Assembly: GCA_913056415.1 (NCBI GenBank)
Contig: CAJXNA010000034.1
Span: forward strand, 1-12,153
Origin: an uncultured Chloroflexota bacterium
GTDB taxonomy: Bacteria > Chloroflexota > Dehalococcoidia > SM23-28-2 > RBG-16-64-32
Direction of reading: 5' to 3'
DNA: 12,153 nt
Positions 6,358 through 12,153 of this stretch are shown piece by piece. A program made the position numbers and the translations under genes. Under the pieces are notes generated by a model. The model worked only from the letters and a program-made list of their open reading frames with translations, ran no database searches and was not told the origin of the DNA. Positions within the stretch are counted from its first letter, which is position 1, and the number at the start of each line of letters is the position of its first letter.

Positions 6358-6615
6358 CTAGGAGGTGATCTTGTACACGTGGTCGCCACCACGGACCCGG
6401 TCTTTCACCTTGATCCCGATCTTGTCCCCCGGACCAGCCTCTTCCACCTGGTCGTGCTTTATCTGCATGCTCTCCACCACCTCCTCGAGGTCCGTGGTGT
6501 GACCCTTGATGCGGATCGTGTCCCCCACCCGCAGCTTCCGTGTCAGGTCTATCCCCGCCACACTGATCTGGGCGAAGTAGTCCATCACCCGGCCGATCTC
6601 TTCCTCCTCGGCCAT
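6358..6615 (-). CDS. Small translation-elongation-factor-like (EF-Tu domain 2-like) beta-barrel protein
   Basis: The 85-residue protein resembles the stand-alone 'translation elongation factor-like' proteins: a single beta barrel like domain 2 of EF-Tu/EF-G, without a GTPase domain. Visible pieces are the opening EIGRVMDYFAQISVAGIDL (6-24), LRVGDTIRIKGHTTD (28-42), VESMQIKHDQVEEAGPGDKI (47-66) and GIKVKDRVRGGDHVYKI (67-83). The alternation of hydrophobic residues and the GD turns fit a barrel. The length is complete for this group. It has a very good Shine-Dalgarno (AAAGGAGGG) and its own promoter, so it is probably well expressed. It has no operon partner here. Its role is not known; an RNA- or ribosome-related function is only suggested by the fold. 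Confidence 0.85.
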   Translation of the reverse strand: MAEEEEIGRVMDYFAQISVAGIDLTRKLRVGDTIRIKGHTTDLEEVVESMQIKHDQVEEAGPGDKIGIKVKDRVRGGDHVYKITS

Positions 6616-6653
6616 GATGCCTGCCCTCCTTTATCTACGCTCTGTACGGCCTG

Positions 6654-6682
6654 ATTCTACCCCTGCTCCCCCAACTCATCAA
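6654..6682 (-). promoter_or_regulatory. Sigma70-type promoter of the EF-Tu-like gene
   Basis: On the minus strand TTGATG (6682-6677) and TAGAAT (6659-6654) are separated by exactly 17 bases. Transcription would start near 6647, leaving a leader of about 32 bases that contains the AAAGGAGGG ribosome site. The promoter lies just downstream of the terminator of the GGDEF gene, so the small gene is probably transcribed on its own. Confidence 0.6.
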
Positions 6683-6718
6683 CCGCTGGGTTGAGGCGTG
6701 GCGTGGAGCAAACGACGG

Positions 6719-6744
6719 AAAAGGCCGCGGTAACAACCGCGGCC
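6719..6744 (-). terminator. Intrinsic terminator of the GGDEF/HD-GYP gene
   Basis: GGCCGCGGT (6723-6731) and ACCGCGGCC (6736-6744) form a perfect 9-bp stem with a 4-base loop. On the minus strand the stem is followed directly by TTTT (6722-6719). It lies 22 bases past the stop of the GGDEF gene. The T-tract is short but the stem is very GC-rich. There is no T-run on the plus side, so it is directional. Confidence 0.75.
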
Positions 6745-6766
6745 CCGGATTCAGCGCTCCTGAAGC

Positions 6767-8305
6767 CTAGACGCCCGTGACCTTTGCCGCATCTGGCTCC
6801 GGTTGGGCGGATCGATGATCGGCCGGTTGGTAGCCGGTTCCGTCCTCGTACATCCCCTCCGGGCTGCGGCGGATCATCACCAGGAATGCGTCCACCATCT
6901 GGGGATCGAACTGAGTGCCGGCGTTGCTGGCGATCTCGATGCAGGCCTGCTCGCGTGACATCGCCTGGCGGTAGGGTCGGCGCGAGGTCATAGCGTCGTA
7001 TGCGTCGACGACTCCGAACACCCGCGCCCCCAGCGGTATCTCCTTCCCAGCGAGACCTCGAGGGTAACCGTTGCCGTCGTAGCGCTCGTGGTGAGCCCAC
7101 ACAATCTCCGCCGCGTTCCGCAAAAAATCTATCCCGTTCAGGATTTCGTATCCCAACTCTGAGTGGCGGCGCATATCTCTCCACTCCTCGTCGTCCAGAG
7201 GCGCCGCCTTGCGCAGGATGCTGTCCGCCACCCCAATCTTGCCGATGTCGTGCAGCGCTGCCGCATACTCGATCTCCAGAACCTTCTCAGGGTCCAGCCC
7301 CATCTCCTTGGCCATCACGGCCGCCATCCGCGCCACGCGCCGCGCGTGACGGTGTGTCATGTTATCGCGGATGTCCAGGGCTGTGCTCAGCACTTCTACG
7401 ACCGCCGAGGACAGCCGGTTGTCGCCTTTGCCCGTCCTTCCGTGGTTGAACCCTTTGCGCTCCAGCTTGTTGGCGTACAGCTTGGCGTCCGCCCAGTGGA
7501 TGATCTCCTCCAGATCCGTTCCGCCCCACGGGTAGCCACCGATACCTATGGAAACGCCCAGGTAGATACTGGCGTGTCCGTTCTCCCACAGCGGCGCCTC
7601 ACCTAGCTGGTCCCAGATCCTCCAGGCCAGCTTTTCCGCCTCGCGCCGGTCCGCGTTAGGCATGATCACGGCGAACTCGTCGCCGCCAAGACGGGCGGTC
7701 ACATGATCCGCTGCCGCCGTGCGATTGAGCGTCCGCCCGAACTGTCGCAGGATGACGTCGCCCACCTGGTGGCCGAACTCATCGTTAATCAACTTCAGCT
7801 CGTCGACGTCGATCATGATGATGGAGAGCTGCTTGCGGGACCGCTCTGCCCGCTGTAGCTCCTCTTGCAGCCGCTCGTAGAAGAAACGACGGTTCTGGAG
7901 CTGCGTCAGGTCGTCCCTGGAGGCGATATCCTGGAGCTCGGCCTCTCGGTCCAGGAAGATCCCTTTGGTCCGGTTGCGCTCCTTCTGCACCAACCGCTGT
8001 GTAATGCGCAGGATGACTTCTCCCGTCAAGGCCAGGTAGGTGAGAAACAGCCCCATGACTGTCCAGGCCGCCCAGCCGTTCCTGAGGACATCCAGGCTCA
8101 CGAGGACGATGACGACGCAAGCGATGGATGCCGCGCCTGCCAGTCGGAGTATGAGGAACGCCCGTCCGACTGGGTTCGTTTTGCTGTACTCGTTAGCGGT
8201 CGATTTTTCGGCGAGGGCAGCGGCCTGGATACCCCCGTCCCCGACGCTTGTCGCCGACTCTTCCTCGGCTGGCGCTTCGGTGGAGTCGCGCTCGTCTCTG
8301 GTCAT
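6767..8305 (-). CDS. Membrane-anchored GGDEF + HD-GYP protein (cyclic di-GMP turnover)
   Basis: This 512-residue protein joins a diguanylate cyclase domain to a cyclic di-GMP phosphodiesterase domain. After an acidic N-terminal tail there are two membrane helices (about 49-74 and 78-101) with almost no extracytoplasmic loop. A short helix leads to the GGDEF domain (about 127-290), with DDLTQLQNRR at 131-140 and intact GGDEF at 207-211. The inhibitory RxxD site expected just before GGDEF is not present (AADH at 198-201). The HD-GYP domain (about 297-480) has the HD pair His352-Asp353 in HDIGKIG and an intact HHERYDGNGYP (405-415). Both activities look possible. Start at 8305 has AGAGGT upstream. 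The 179-base spacer upstream holds no recognisable gene, only a weak AGGTA/TACCT hairpin at 8387-8402; I found no convincing promoter. The gene ends at a strong terminator. Confidence 0.92.
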   Translation of the reverse strand: MTRDERDSTEAPAEEESATSVGDGGIQAAALAEKSTANEYSKTNPVGRAFLILRLAGAASIACVVIVLVSLDVLRNGWAAWTVMGLFLTYLALTGEVILRITQRLVQKERNRTKGIFLDREAELQDIASRDDLTQLQNRRFFYERLQEELQRAERSRKQLSIIMIDVDELKLINDEFGHQVGDVILRQFGRTLNRTAAADHVTARLGGDEFAVIMPNADRREAEKLAWRIWDQLGEAPLWENGHASIYLGVSIGIGGYPWGGTDLEEIIHWADAKLYANKLERKGFNHGRTGKGDNRLSSAVVEVLSTALDIRDNMTHRHARRVARMAAVMAKEMGLDPEKVLEIEYAAALHDIGKIGVADSILRKAAPLDDEEWRDMRRHSELGYEILNGIDFLRNAAEIVWAHHERYDGNGYPRGLAGKEIPLGARVFGVVDAYDAMTSRRPYRQAMSREQACIEIASNAGTQFDPQMVDAFLVMIRRSPEGMYEDGTGYQPADHRSAQPEPDAAKVTGV

Positions 8306-8484
8306 GTACTCAGACCTCTGCCCCCGGTCCTGAAGTATGTCATCACTGCCATGCAGGTCGCGCGGCTTCTAACACCTTAAGACGGAAGGTAGCGCTTTAC
8401 CTGTTACAGCCCCAGCGTGAATAGTGCGTTCATTTCGCGGCGAGGCTCCATCGCTGGCCTTCAGAGCAACGGCGTCGCCGAACG

Positions 8485-8856
8485 TTACCAGTCACGCAGG
8501 TCGCCGTCTTCGATGCAGCTGCCGGGGTGCAGGCGCATCTTGCAGAAGCTCTCGCTCAGGTCGGACTGGGCCACGTGATCGGCCCAGTGCTGCAGCTCCC
8601 GCTCCGGCAAGTTTTGCAGCAGGGTGCCCAGGCCGGTGTGGATAGTGAGGTCACTCTTGCCGATCCCGAAGTCCAACGACCAGCCGCCGCGCTTCTTTAC
8701 TCGGCCCACGGTGTCTGTCCGCTTGACCTCCAGGCCCTGCTCCCGGTATCGATCCAGCACGGCGGCGCGGAAACGAATCTGAACTAGCGCCGTGTCGGCG
8801 GCCGCGAACGCCCGCGAGTATATGATTCGGGCCCAGGGATTGGTTTCGTCGGTCAT
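8485..8856 (-). CDS. Hypothetical protein, 123 residues
   Basis: I do not recognise this protein. It is soluble (no signal peptide or membrane segment) and mixed alpha/beta in appearance: a helical first part (about 8-40, WARIIYSRAFAAADTALVQI and on), a basic middle (KRTDTVGRVKKRGG, 45-58), strands around 59-80, and an acidic end. It has two cysteines, one in FCKMRLHPGSC near the end (both in residues ~105-114), which could be structural. Reading frame, codon use and lack of a better competing frame support a real gene. The ribosome site before the ATG at 8856 is poor. It lies 72 bases after the rhodanese stop on the same strand, so co-transcription is possible. No function is proposed. Confidence 0.65.
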   Translation of the reverse strand: MTDETNPWARIIYSRAFAAADTALVQIRFRAAVLDRYREQGLEVKRTDTVGRVKKRGGWSLDFGIGKSDLTIHTGLGTLLQNLPERELQHWADHVAQSDLSESFCKMRLHPGSCIEDGDLRDW

Positions 8857-8874
8857 CGTGCGCTGGCGATAGGC

Positions 8875-8901
8875 CCAGGAGAGCTTGAGGAGAAGCCCTG
8901 G
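8875..8901. other. Imperfect inverted repeat (possible RNA hairpin)
   Basis: CCAGG (8875-8879) pairs with CCTGG (8897-8901), and inside it GCTT (8883-8886) pairs with AAGC (8893-8896) over a 6-base loop, with a 3-base bulge. It sits between the rhodanese and the hypothetical gene. There is no T-tract on either side, so it is not a classic terminator; an attenuator or mRNA-processing role is only a guess. Confidence 0.3.
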
Positions 8902-8928
8902 CTCAACTCCGGACGCTCCACGCCGGCC

Positions 8929-9774
8929 TTATTTCTCGATCGGCTGGCCGACCATACTGCCCCACTCCGTCCAGGACCCGTCGTAGTTGCGCACCTCCGG
9001 ATAGCCCAGCAGATACTTCAGAACGAACCAGGTGTGCGAGGAGCGCTCGCCGATGCGGCAGTAGGCGATAGTCGGCTTGTCCTTGGTCACCCCCGCGCCC
9101 TCATAGAGGGCGGCCAGCTCATCTGCGCTCTTGAACGTCCCATCCTCGTTCACCGCTTTGGACCAGGGGATATTGGCCGCTTCAGGGATGTGGCCGCCGC
9201 GCTGGGCTGTCTCCTGGAGGCCAGGCGGTGCTATGATCTCGCCCGTGAACTCGGCGGGGGAGCGCACGTCCACCAGGTTGCCTGCCTTCTGGTCCATGAA
9301 CTTGCGCACGTCGGGCTGCAACGACCGCACCGACGCCTCATCCCGCTGCGACACCTTGTAGCTGGTCGCGGCAACGGAGGGCTTGTCGGTCGTGGTTTCG
9401 CGGTTCTCGACCTCGATCCACTTCTTGCGCCCGCCGTTCATCAGGCGGGCGTCCTTGTGGCCGTTCAGCTTCGCCTGCCAGAAGGCGAACGCGGCGAACC
9501 AGTTGTTGTTATCGCCGTACAGAATGAGCGTGTCCTCCGCCTTAACGCCGCTCTCCGACAGGAGCTTTTCGAAGTTGGCCTGGCTCAGGATGTCTCGCTG
9601 GACGTTTTCGTTGAGCTGGGTGGTCCAGTTCCAGGCGACAGCGCCCTTGATGTGCCCCTGGTCGTAGGCTTCGGTATCTACGTCTACCTCCACCAGCTTT
9701 ACGTTGGGGTCGGCAAGGTGCTGCGCCACCCAGTCGGTGGAGACAAGGACATCGGGATTCGCGTACTCAGCCAT
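8929..9774 (-). CDS. Thiosulfate/3-mercaptopyruvate sulfurtransferase (two-domain rhodanese)
   Basis: The 281-residue protein is a tandem rhodanese that moves sulfane sulfur from thiosulfate or mercaptopyruvate to a thiophilic acceptor. The N-terminal, inactive domain covers about 8-125 (VSTDWVAQHL; DQGHIKGAVAWNW at 38-50). The C-terminal domain (about 148-281) has VDVRSPAEF (168-176), GGHIPEAANIPW (193-204) and the active loop YCRIGERSS with persulfide-forming Cys239. The CRIGERS loop is the form seen in actinobacterial CysA-type thiosulfate sulfurtransferases. Length is normal; no signal peptide, so it is cytosolic. A GAAGGG site precedes the ATG and a sigma70-type promoter lies about 60 bases upstream. 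The siroheme gene at the window end also concerns sulfur metabolism, but it is in another transcript. Confidence 0.92.
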   Translation of the reverse strand: MAEYANPDVLVSTDWVAQHLADPNVKLVEVDVDTEAYDQGHIKGAVAWNWTTQLNENVQRDILSQANFEKLLSESGVKAEDTLILYGDNNNWFAAFAFWQAKLNGHKDARLMNGGRKKWIEVENRETTTDKPSVAATSYKVSQRDEASVRSLQPDVRKFMDQKAGNLVDVRSPAEFTGEIIAPPGLQETAQRGGHIPEAANIPWSKAVNEDGTFKSADELAALYEGAGVTKDKPTIAYCRIGERSSHTWFVLKYLLGYPEVRNYDGSWTEWGSMVGQPIEK

Positions 9775-9831
9775 GAGGTGACCCTTCTTTCCTGTTACTA
9801 CGCTTGTAGGGGGACGATAAGGCGATAACTA

Positions 9832-9861
9832 ATTCTCCGCTTAGCAGAGTGCCATTGTCAA
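9832..9861 (-). promoter_or_regulatory. Promoter of the rhodanese gene
   Basis: On the minus strand a perfect TTGACA (9861-9856) is followed after 18 bases by GAGAAT (9837-9832), matching the -10 consensus at 4 of 6 places. Transcription would start near 9825, giving a leader of about 50 bases. It is back to back with the promoter of the ABC1 kinase. Confidence 0.5.
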
Positions 9862-9897
9862 CATCGTGGGGTCGCTCCACAGTCCGCCGTCCGCGCC

Positions 9898-9926
9898 TCG
9901 ACCGGCGAGTGCCCAATCGTCATAAT
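9898..9926 (+). promoter_or_regulatory. Promoter of the ABC1 kinase gene, probably leaderless
   Basis: TCGACC (9898-9903) and CATAAT (9921-9926) are separated by exactly 17 bases. The first ATG is only 4 bases after the -10 box, so the transcript would begin at or next to the start codon. No good Shine-Dalgarno is visible for this ATG. If transcription starts a little later, the second in-frame ATG at 9940 would be used. Confidence 0.5.
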
Positions 9927-9930
9927 AGAG

Positions 9931-11247
9931 ATGACCCCTATGAACACCCGTGACCGTGTCCGACGCTACTTCGCTGTCTCCTCCCTGGCCGCCCGCATCT
10001 ACCTGGGCTACAAGTCCATCAGCGTCCGCCAGCAGCGTTTCAACCTGCCCGAAGACGAAGCGGCGGCCCGCCGTCGCGCTCACCACGCCTGGTCGGCCCG
10101 CCAGCTCTACGACCTCGCCGTACGGAACCAGGGGTTGTTAATCAAGTTCGGCCAGATCATCGGCTCCCGCCCCGACCTCATCCCCGACGAATACGTCTCC
10201 ATCCTCTCACGGCTCCAGGACCAGGTGCCGCCTCGCCCCTTCCCGGTAATCGAGCGCCAGGTCACCCGTGAGCTCCGCCGCCCACTCAGCGATGTCTTCT
10301 CCAGCTTTCACCATGAGCCCATCGCCGCTGCCTCTCTGGCTCAGGTGCACAAGGCCACGCTCAAGGACGGCCGCACCGTGGCCGTCAAGGTCCAGTACCC
10401 CGGCATTTGGGACATCGTCCAGACAGACCTGGACAGCATCCGCTTCCTCCTGCGTATCCTCTCCGTCCTGGAGCGTAACCTGGACTTCGGCCCCATCATG
10501 CAGGAGGTGAGCCGCAACGTACCGTTAGAGCTGGACTTCATCAATGAAGGCCACAACGCGGAGCTCATAGCCCAGAACTTCGCCTCCCGCTCCGACATCA
10601 TCGTCCCGCACATCCACTGGGAGTACACCACCCGCCGCGTCCTCGTCATGGAGTTCCTTGAAGGCATCAAGATCACCGATATCGACTCCCTTCAGGCCGC
10701 CGGCATAGACCTGCAGGCCGTAGCGCAGCTCGTGAACGACGCCTACTGCGAGCAGCTCTTCCTCCACGGTATGTTCCACGCCGATCCCCACCCCGGCAAC
10801 CTGTTCGTCCGGCCCGGCCCGCGGCTCGTCATGCTGGACTTCGGCCTCTGTCGCAAGCTGGACGACCAGTTTCGCCTGGGCTACGCCAAGCTGGTCAACG
10901 CCATGATCACCGGCAACGCCCCCGAGATGGTCCAGGCCTTCCGCGATCTGGGCTTCCGCGCCAAACGCGCCGAGGACCCGACGCCTTACCTGGTGATCGG
11001 CCGCGCCTTCATGGAGTCCAACCGGCCCGGTCGTGGCTACGCCGACCCCGACCTCGTCGCTGAAGCGAACCAGCGCATGGCCCGCGCCATCCGCGCCAAC
11101 CCTATCGTAGAGATACCACGAGAGTTCCTGCTGATCATGAGGGTGACCGGGCTACTGAGTGGGCTGGGCAAGCGGCTGGAATCGCGCGTGGACATGCTTT
11201 CGACGCTACTGCCCTATACTAAAGCGGCGTTAGATGGGGCACGCTGA
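9931..11247 (+). CDS. ABC1/AarF/UbiB-family atypical kinase
   Basis: This 438-residue protein has all hallmarks of the UbiB/COQ8 family of atypical kinase-ATPases, linked in other organisms to quinone or isoprenoid lipid metabolism. Present are the KxGQ motif (KFGQ, 72-75), the Ala-rich nucleotide loop AAAS (132-135) replacing the usual Gly-rich loop, the ATP-binding Lys in VAVKVQYPG (Lys153), MEFLEGIKITD (240-250), the catalytic loop HADPHPGN (283-290) and the metal-binding DFG (303-305). The C-terminus has one weakly hydrophobic helix (about 397-412) rather than the two clear membrane helices of UbiB. The start at 9931 (MTPMN) fits a leaderless promoter; the ATG at 9940 is the alternative. 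No quinone-biosynthesis genes are in view, so the partner lipid is unknown. It is the only gene of its transcript here. Confidence 0.92.
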   Translation: MTPMNTRDRVRRYFAVSSLAARIYLGYKSISVRQQRFNLPEDEAAARRRAHHAWSARQLYDLAVRNQGLLIKFGQIIGSRPDLIPDEYVSILSRLQDQVPPRPFPVIERQVTRELRRPLSDVFSSFHHEPIAAASLAQVHKATLKDGRTVAVKVQYPGIWDIVQTDLDSIRFLLRILSVLERNLDFGPIMQEVSRNVPLELDFINEGHNAELIAQNFASRSDIIVPHIHWEYTTRRVLVMEFLEGIKITDIDSLQAAGIDLQAVAQLVNDAYCEQLFLHGMFHADPHPGNLFVRPGPRLVMLDFGLCRKLDDQFRLGYAKLVNAMITGNAPEMVQAFRDLGFRAKRAEDPTPYLVIGRAFMESNRPGRGYADPDLVAEANQRMARAIRANPIVEIPREFLLIMRVTGLLSGLGKRLESRVDMLSTLLPYTKAALDGAR

Positions 11248-11252
11248 TGGGA

Positions 11253-11298
11253 CGTCTTTTACGACCTTCAGCATTCGTAACACTTGACCGTAAAAACG
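11253..11298. repeat. Inverted repeat overlapping the -35 region
   Basis: CGT plus TTTTACG (11253-11255 and 11257-11263) is complementary to CGTAAAA plus ACG (11289-11298), with one bulged base and a 25-base centre. It overlaps the TTGACC -35 box of the next gene. It may be an operator, or a weak 3' hairpin of the ABC1 gene, whose stop is 5 bases before it. It could also be chance. Confidence 0.3.
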
Positions 11299-11313
11299 CC
11301 AGCATTGTAGAAT
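11284..11313 (+). promoter_or_regulatory. Sigma70-type promoter of the HTH regulator-siroheme operon
   Basis: TTGACC (11284-11289) and TAGAAT (11308-11313) are 18 bases apart, and the -10 is preceded by TG (TGTAGAAT). Transcription would start near 11320, giving a leader of about 46 bases that includes GAGGT (11355-11359), 6 bases before the GTG start. A second TATAAA lies at 11317-11322. Confidence 0.6.
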
Positions 11314-11365
11314 TGCTATAAAGCGCTCCATTCGGATGTTCGTGTAGTTTTAGTGAGGTTATCCC

Positions 11366-12028
11366 GTGGCTAATCGCTTCCGTGACACCCCAGAGTCGTT
11401 CACCACCCGCTGGATCACCCTTGGCCAAGCTTGCAAACTGCTAGGCGTAAACGAGTCCACTCTCAGGCGCTGGGCCGATGCCGGTCACGTTCGCTCTTTC
11501 CGCACTCCCGGCGGCCACCGCCGCTTCTCGGAGGAAGACCTGCACGCCCTCGTATCCGGACGCGGAGGAGGCGGAGGAGAGCCTTACAGCTCCCTCGGTC
11601 AGCTCGCGCTCACCCGCATCCGCCGCCGCCTCAGCCAGGGCCGCCCTCAGGCTCCCTGGTACACCAGCATCTCCGAAGAAGACCGTGAGCGGCTGCGTCC
11701 TCTTGGCCGCCGGCTGGTCGGCCTGGTATCCGAATACATGACCAAGGGCGCCCGTCGCTCTCACCTCATCGACGAGGCGCGAGAGGTCGGCCACGAATAC
11801 GGCCGCGAGCTGGTCCGCGATAACCTCGGCATCCGCGATGCCGTGGAGGCGTTCACGTTCTTCCGCAAAGGGTTGGACGACTCCGCGATGGAGCTGGCCC
11901 AGAAGAACGACCTCTCTGCTGAGGAGGCGGTTGAAGTGTGGGAGCTCCTCTCCAACCTGGCTGACCAGGTGCTCCTGGCCATCGCTGAGACTTACGAGGG
12001 AGCGAAGACCACGGCCGTAAGCGGATAG
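11366..12028 (+). CDS. HTH (MerR/excisionase-type) regulator with a helical C-terminal domain
   Basis: The 220-residue protein starts with a winged-helix DNA-binding domain of MerR/excisionase type (about 15-64): ITLGQACKLLGVNESTLRRW holds the helix-turn-helix and TPGGHRRFSEEDL (47-59) is the wing. A Gly-rich linker (GRGGGGGE, 65-72) follows. The rest (about 95-212) is all-helical. Its part SHLIDEAREVGHEYGREL (132-149) and the AVEAFTFFRKGL segment (159-170) resemble RsbRD-N/globin-like sensory domains, a low-certainty match. It lacks a typical MerR metal-binding end. Translation from GTG at 11366 is supported by GAGGT at 11355-11359 and a good promoter. The siroheme gene begins 6 bases after its stop, so the protein may regulate its own operon; that is inference. 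Confidence 0.8.
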   Translation: MANRFRDTPESFTTRWITLGQACKLLGVNESTLRRWADAGHVRSFRTPGGHRRFSEEDLHALVSGRGGGGGEPYSSLGQLALTRIRRRLSQGRPQAPWYTSISEEDRERLRPLGRRLVGLVSEYMTKGARRSHLIDEAREVGHEYGRELVRDNLGIRDAVEAFTFFRKGLDDSAMELAQKNDLSAEEAVEVWELLSNLADQVLLAIAETYEGAKTTAVSG

Positions 12029-12034
12029 ACCAGC

Positions 12035-12121
12035 ATGCGCTACTACCCGGTCTTCTTGGATATCGCCGGTAAGCCGGTAGTGGTAATCGGCGGCGGCGAG
12101 GTAGCGTTGCAGAAGGTGAAT
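12035..12121 (+). CDS. Siroheme synthase / precorrin-2 dehydrogenase, N-terminal fragment (truncated by adapter)
   Basis: Only 29 codons remain. They read MRYYPVFLDIAGKPVVVIGG and on through GEVALQKVN, the typical N-terminus of the CysG/Met8-type NAD-dependent precorrin-2 dehydrogenase: a PVFLD strand, then the GGG nucleotide loop of a Rossmann fold. The enzyme oxidises precorrin-2 to sirohydrochlorin on the way to siroheme, the cofactor of sulfite and nitrite reductases, or to haem in some pathways. The reading frame stays open past 12121, but from there it is adapter sequence (RSEERRVGKE), so the gene is artificially cut. It cannot be told whether it is a stand-alone dehydrogenase or a fused multifunctional CysG. 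It begins 6 bases after the regulator stop. Confidence 0.82.
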
Positions 12122-12153
12122 AGATCGGAAGAGCGTCGTGTAGGGAAAGAGTG
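12122..12153. other. Illumina TruSeq adapter sequence (assembly artefact)
   Basis: From AGATCGGAAGAGC at 12122 to the last base, the 32 bases match the start of the Illumina TruSeq read-2 adapter (continuing CGTCGTGTAGGG and AAAGAGTG). In the frame of the siroheme gene it reads RSEERRVGKE, the known signature of adapter translated into databases. It should be trimmed; genomic sequence ends at 12121. Confidence 0.97.

Noticed and set aside
8306..8484. Possible promoter or small gene in the 179-base spacer before the GGDEF gene
   Set aside because: No pair of boxes with proper spacing and no short frame with a ribosome site was convincing on either strand; only a 5-bp AGGTA/TACCT hairpin (8387-8402) was seen.
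1..12153. tRNA, rRNA, CRISPR, insertion sequence or defence system
   Set aside because: I saw no cloverleaf, ribosomal RNA signature, regularly spaced repeats, transposase motifs or known defence domains in the window.

Overview
The window is a GC-rich bacterial contig end carrying 12 complete protein-coding genes and two partial ones. There is no rRNA, tRNA, CRISPR array, insertion sequence or phage module, and no gene-free stretch reaches 300 bases. The gene mix (class II haloalkane dehalogenase, permuted alkaline-phosphatase-superfamily enzyme, actinobacterial/Chloroflexota-style rhodanese with a CRIGERSS loop, small EF-Tu-like barrel protein, HTH regulator in front of a siroheme gene, short or absent leaders) fits a Chloroflexota (Dehalococcoidia/SAR202-like) or related environmental lineage. 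This is an inference from protein style; no marker gene fixes the taxonomy. The last 32 bases (12122-12153) are not genomic: they match the Illumina TruSeq adapter, so true sequence ends at 12121.

Layout. 1-607 (+): the tail of an unidentified gene, then a SRPBCC-fold lipid/small-molecule-binding protein. 621-5702 (-): a tight five-gene cluster. In transcription order it is nitroreductase, permuted phosphodiesterase/phosphatase, crotonase, haloalkane dehalogenase-like hydrolase and GNAT acetyltransferase. Crotonase and dehalogenase are joined by an abutting stop/start (TAGATG). 5820-6338 (+): a YvlD/phage-holin-4-like membrane protein with a probable leaderless promoter and a probable terminator. 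6358-6682 (-): an 85-residue EF-Tu-domain-2-like protein with its own sigma70-type promoter. 6719-8305 (-): a membrane-anchored GGDEF + HD-GYP protein ending at a clear intrinsic terminator. 8485-8856 (-): an unrecognised 123-residue protein. 8929-9774 (-): a two-domain rhodanese. It is divergent from 9931-11247 (+), an ABC1/UbiB-family atypical kinase, and both have recognisable promoters in the shared spacer. 11284-12121 (+): a strong promoter, an HTH regulator with a helical sensory-like C-terminal half, and the first 29 codons of a siroheme synthase/precorrin-2 dehydrogenase cut off by the adapter.

How the genes may work together. The five-gene minus cluster looks catabolic (flavin reduction, phosphoester or related hydrolysis, acyl-CoA chemistry, dehalogenation or hydrolysis, acetylation), but no single known pathway uses all five. 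The most interesting points are the circularly permuted metal-site order in the phosphodiesterase, a dehalogenase with an intact catalytic triad whose halide-binding Asn is Ala, and a crotonase lacking both canonical hydratase glutamates. The GGDEF/HD-GYP protein has both active-site motifs intact, so it could make and degrade cyclic di-GMP. I do not see a wholly new defence or mobile system here.
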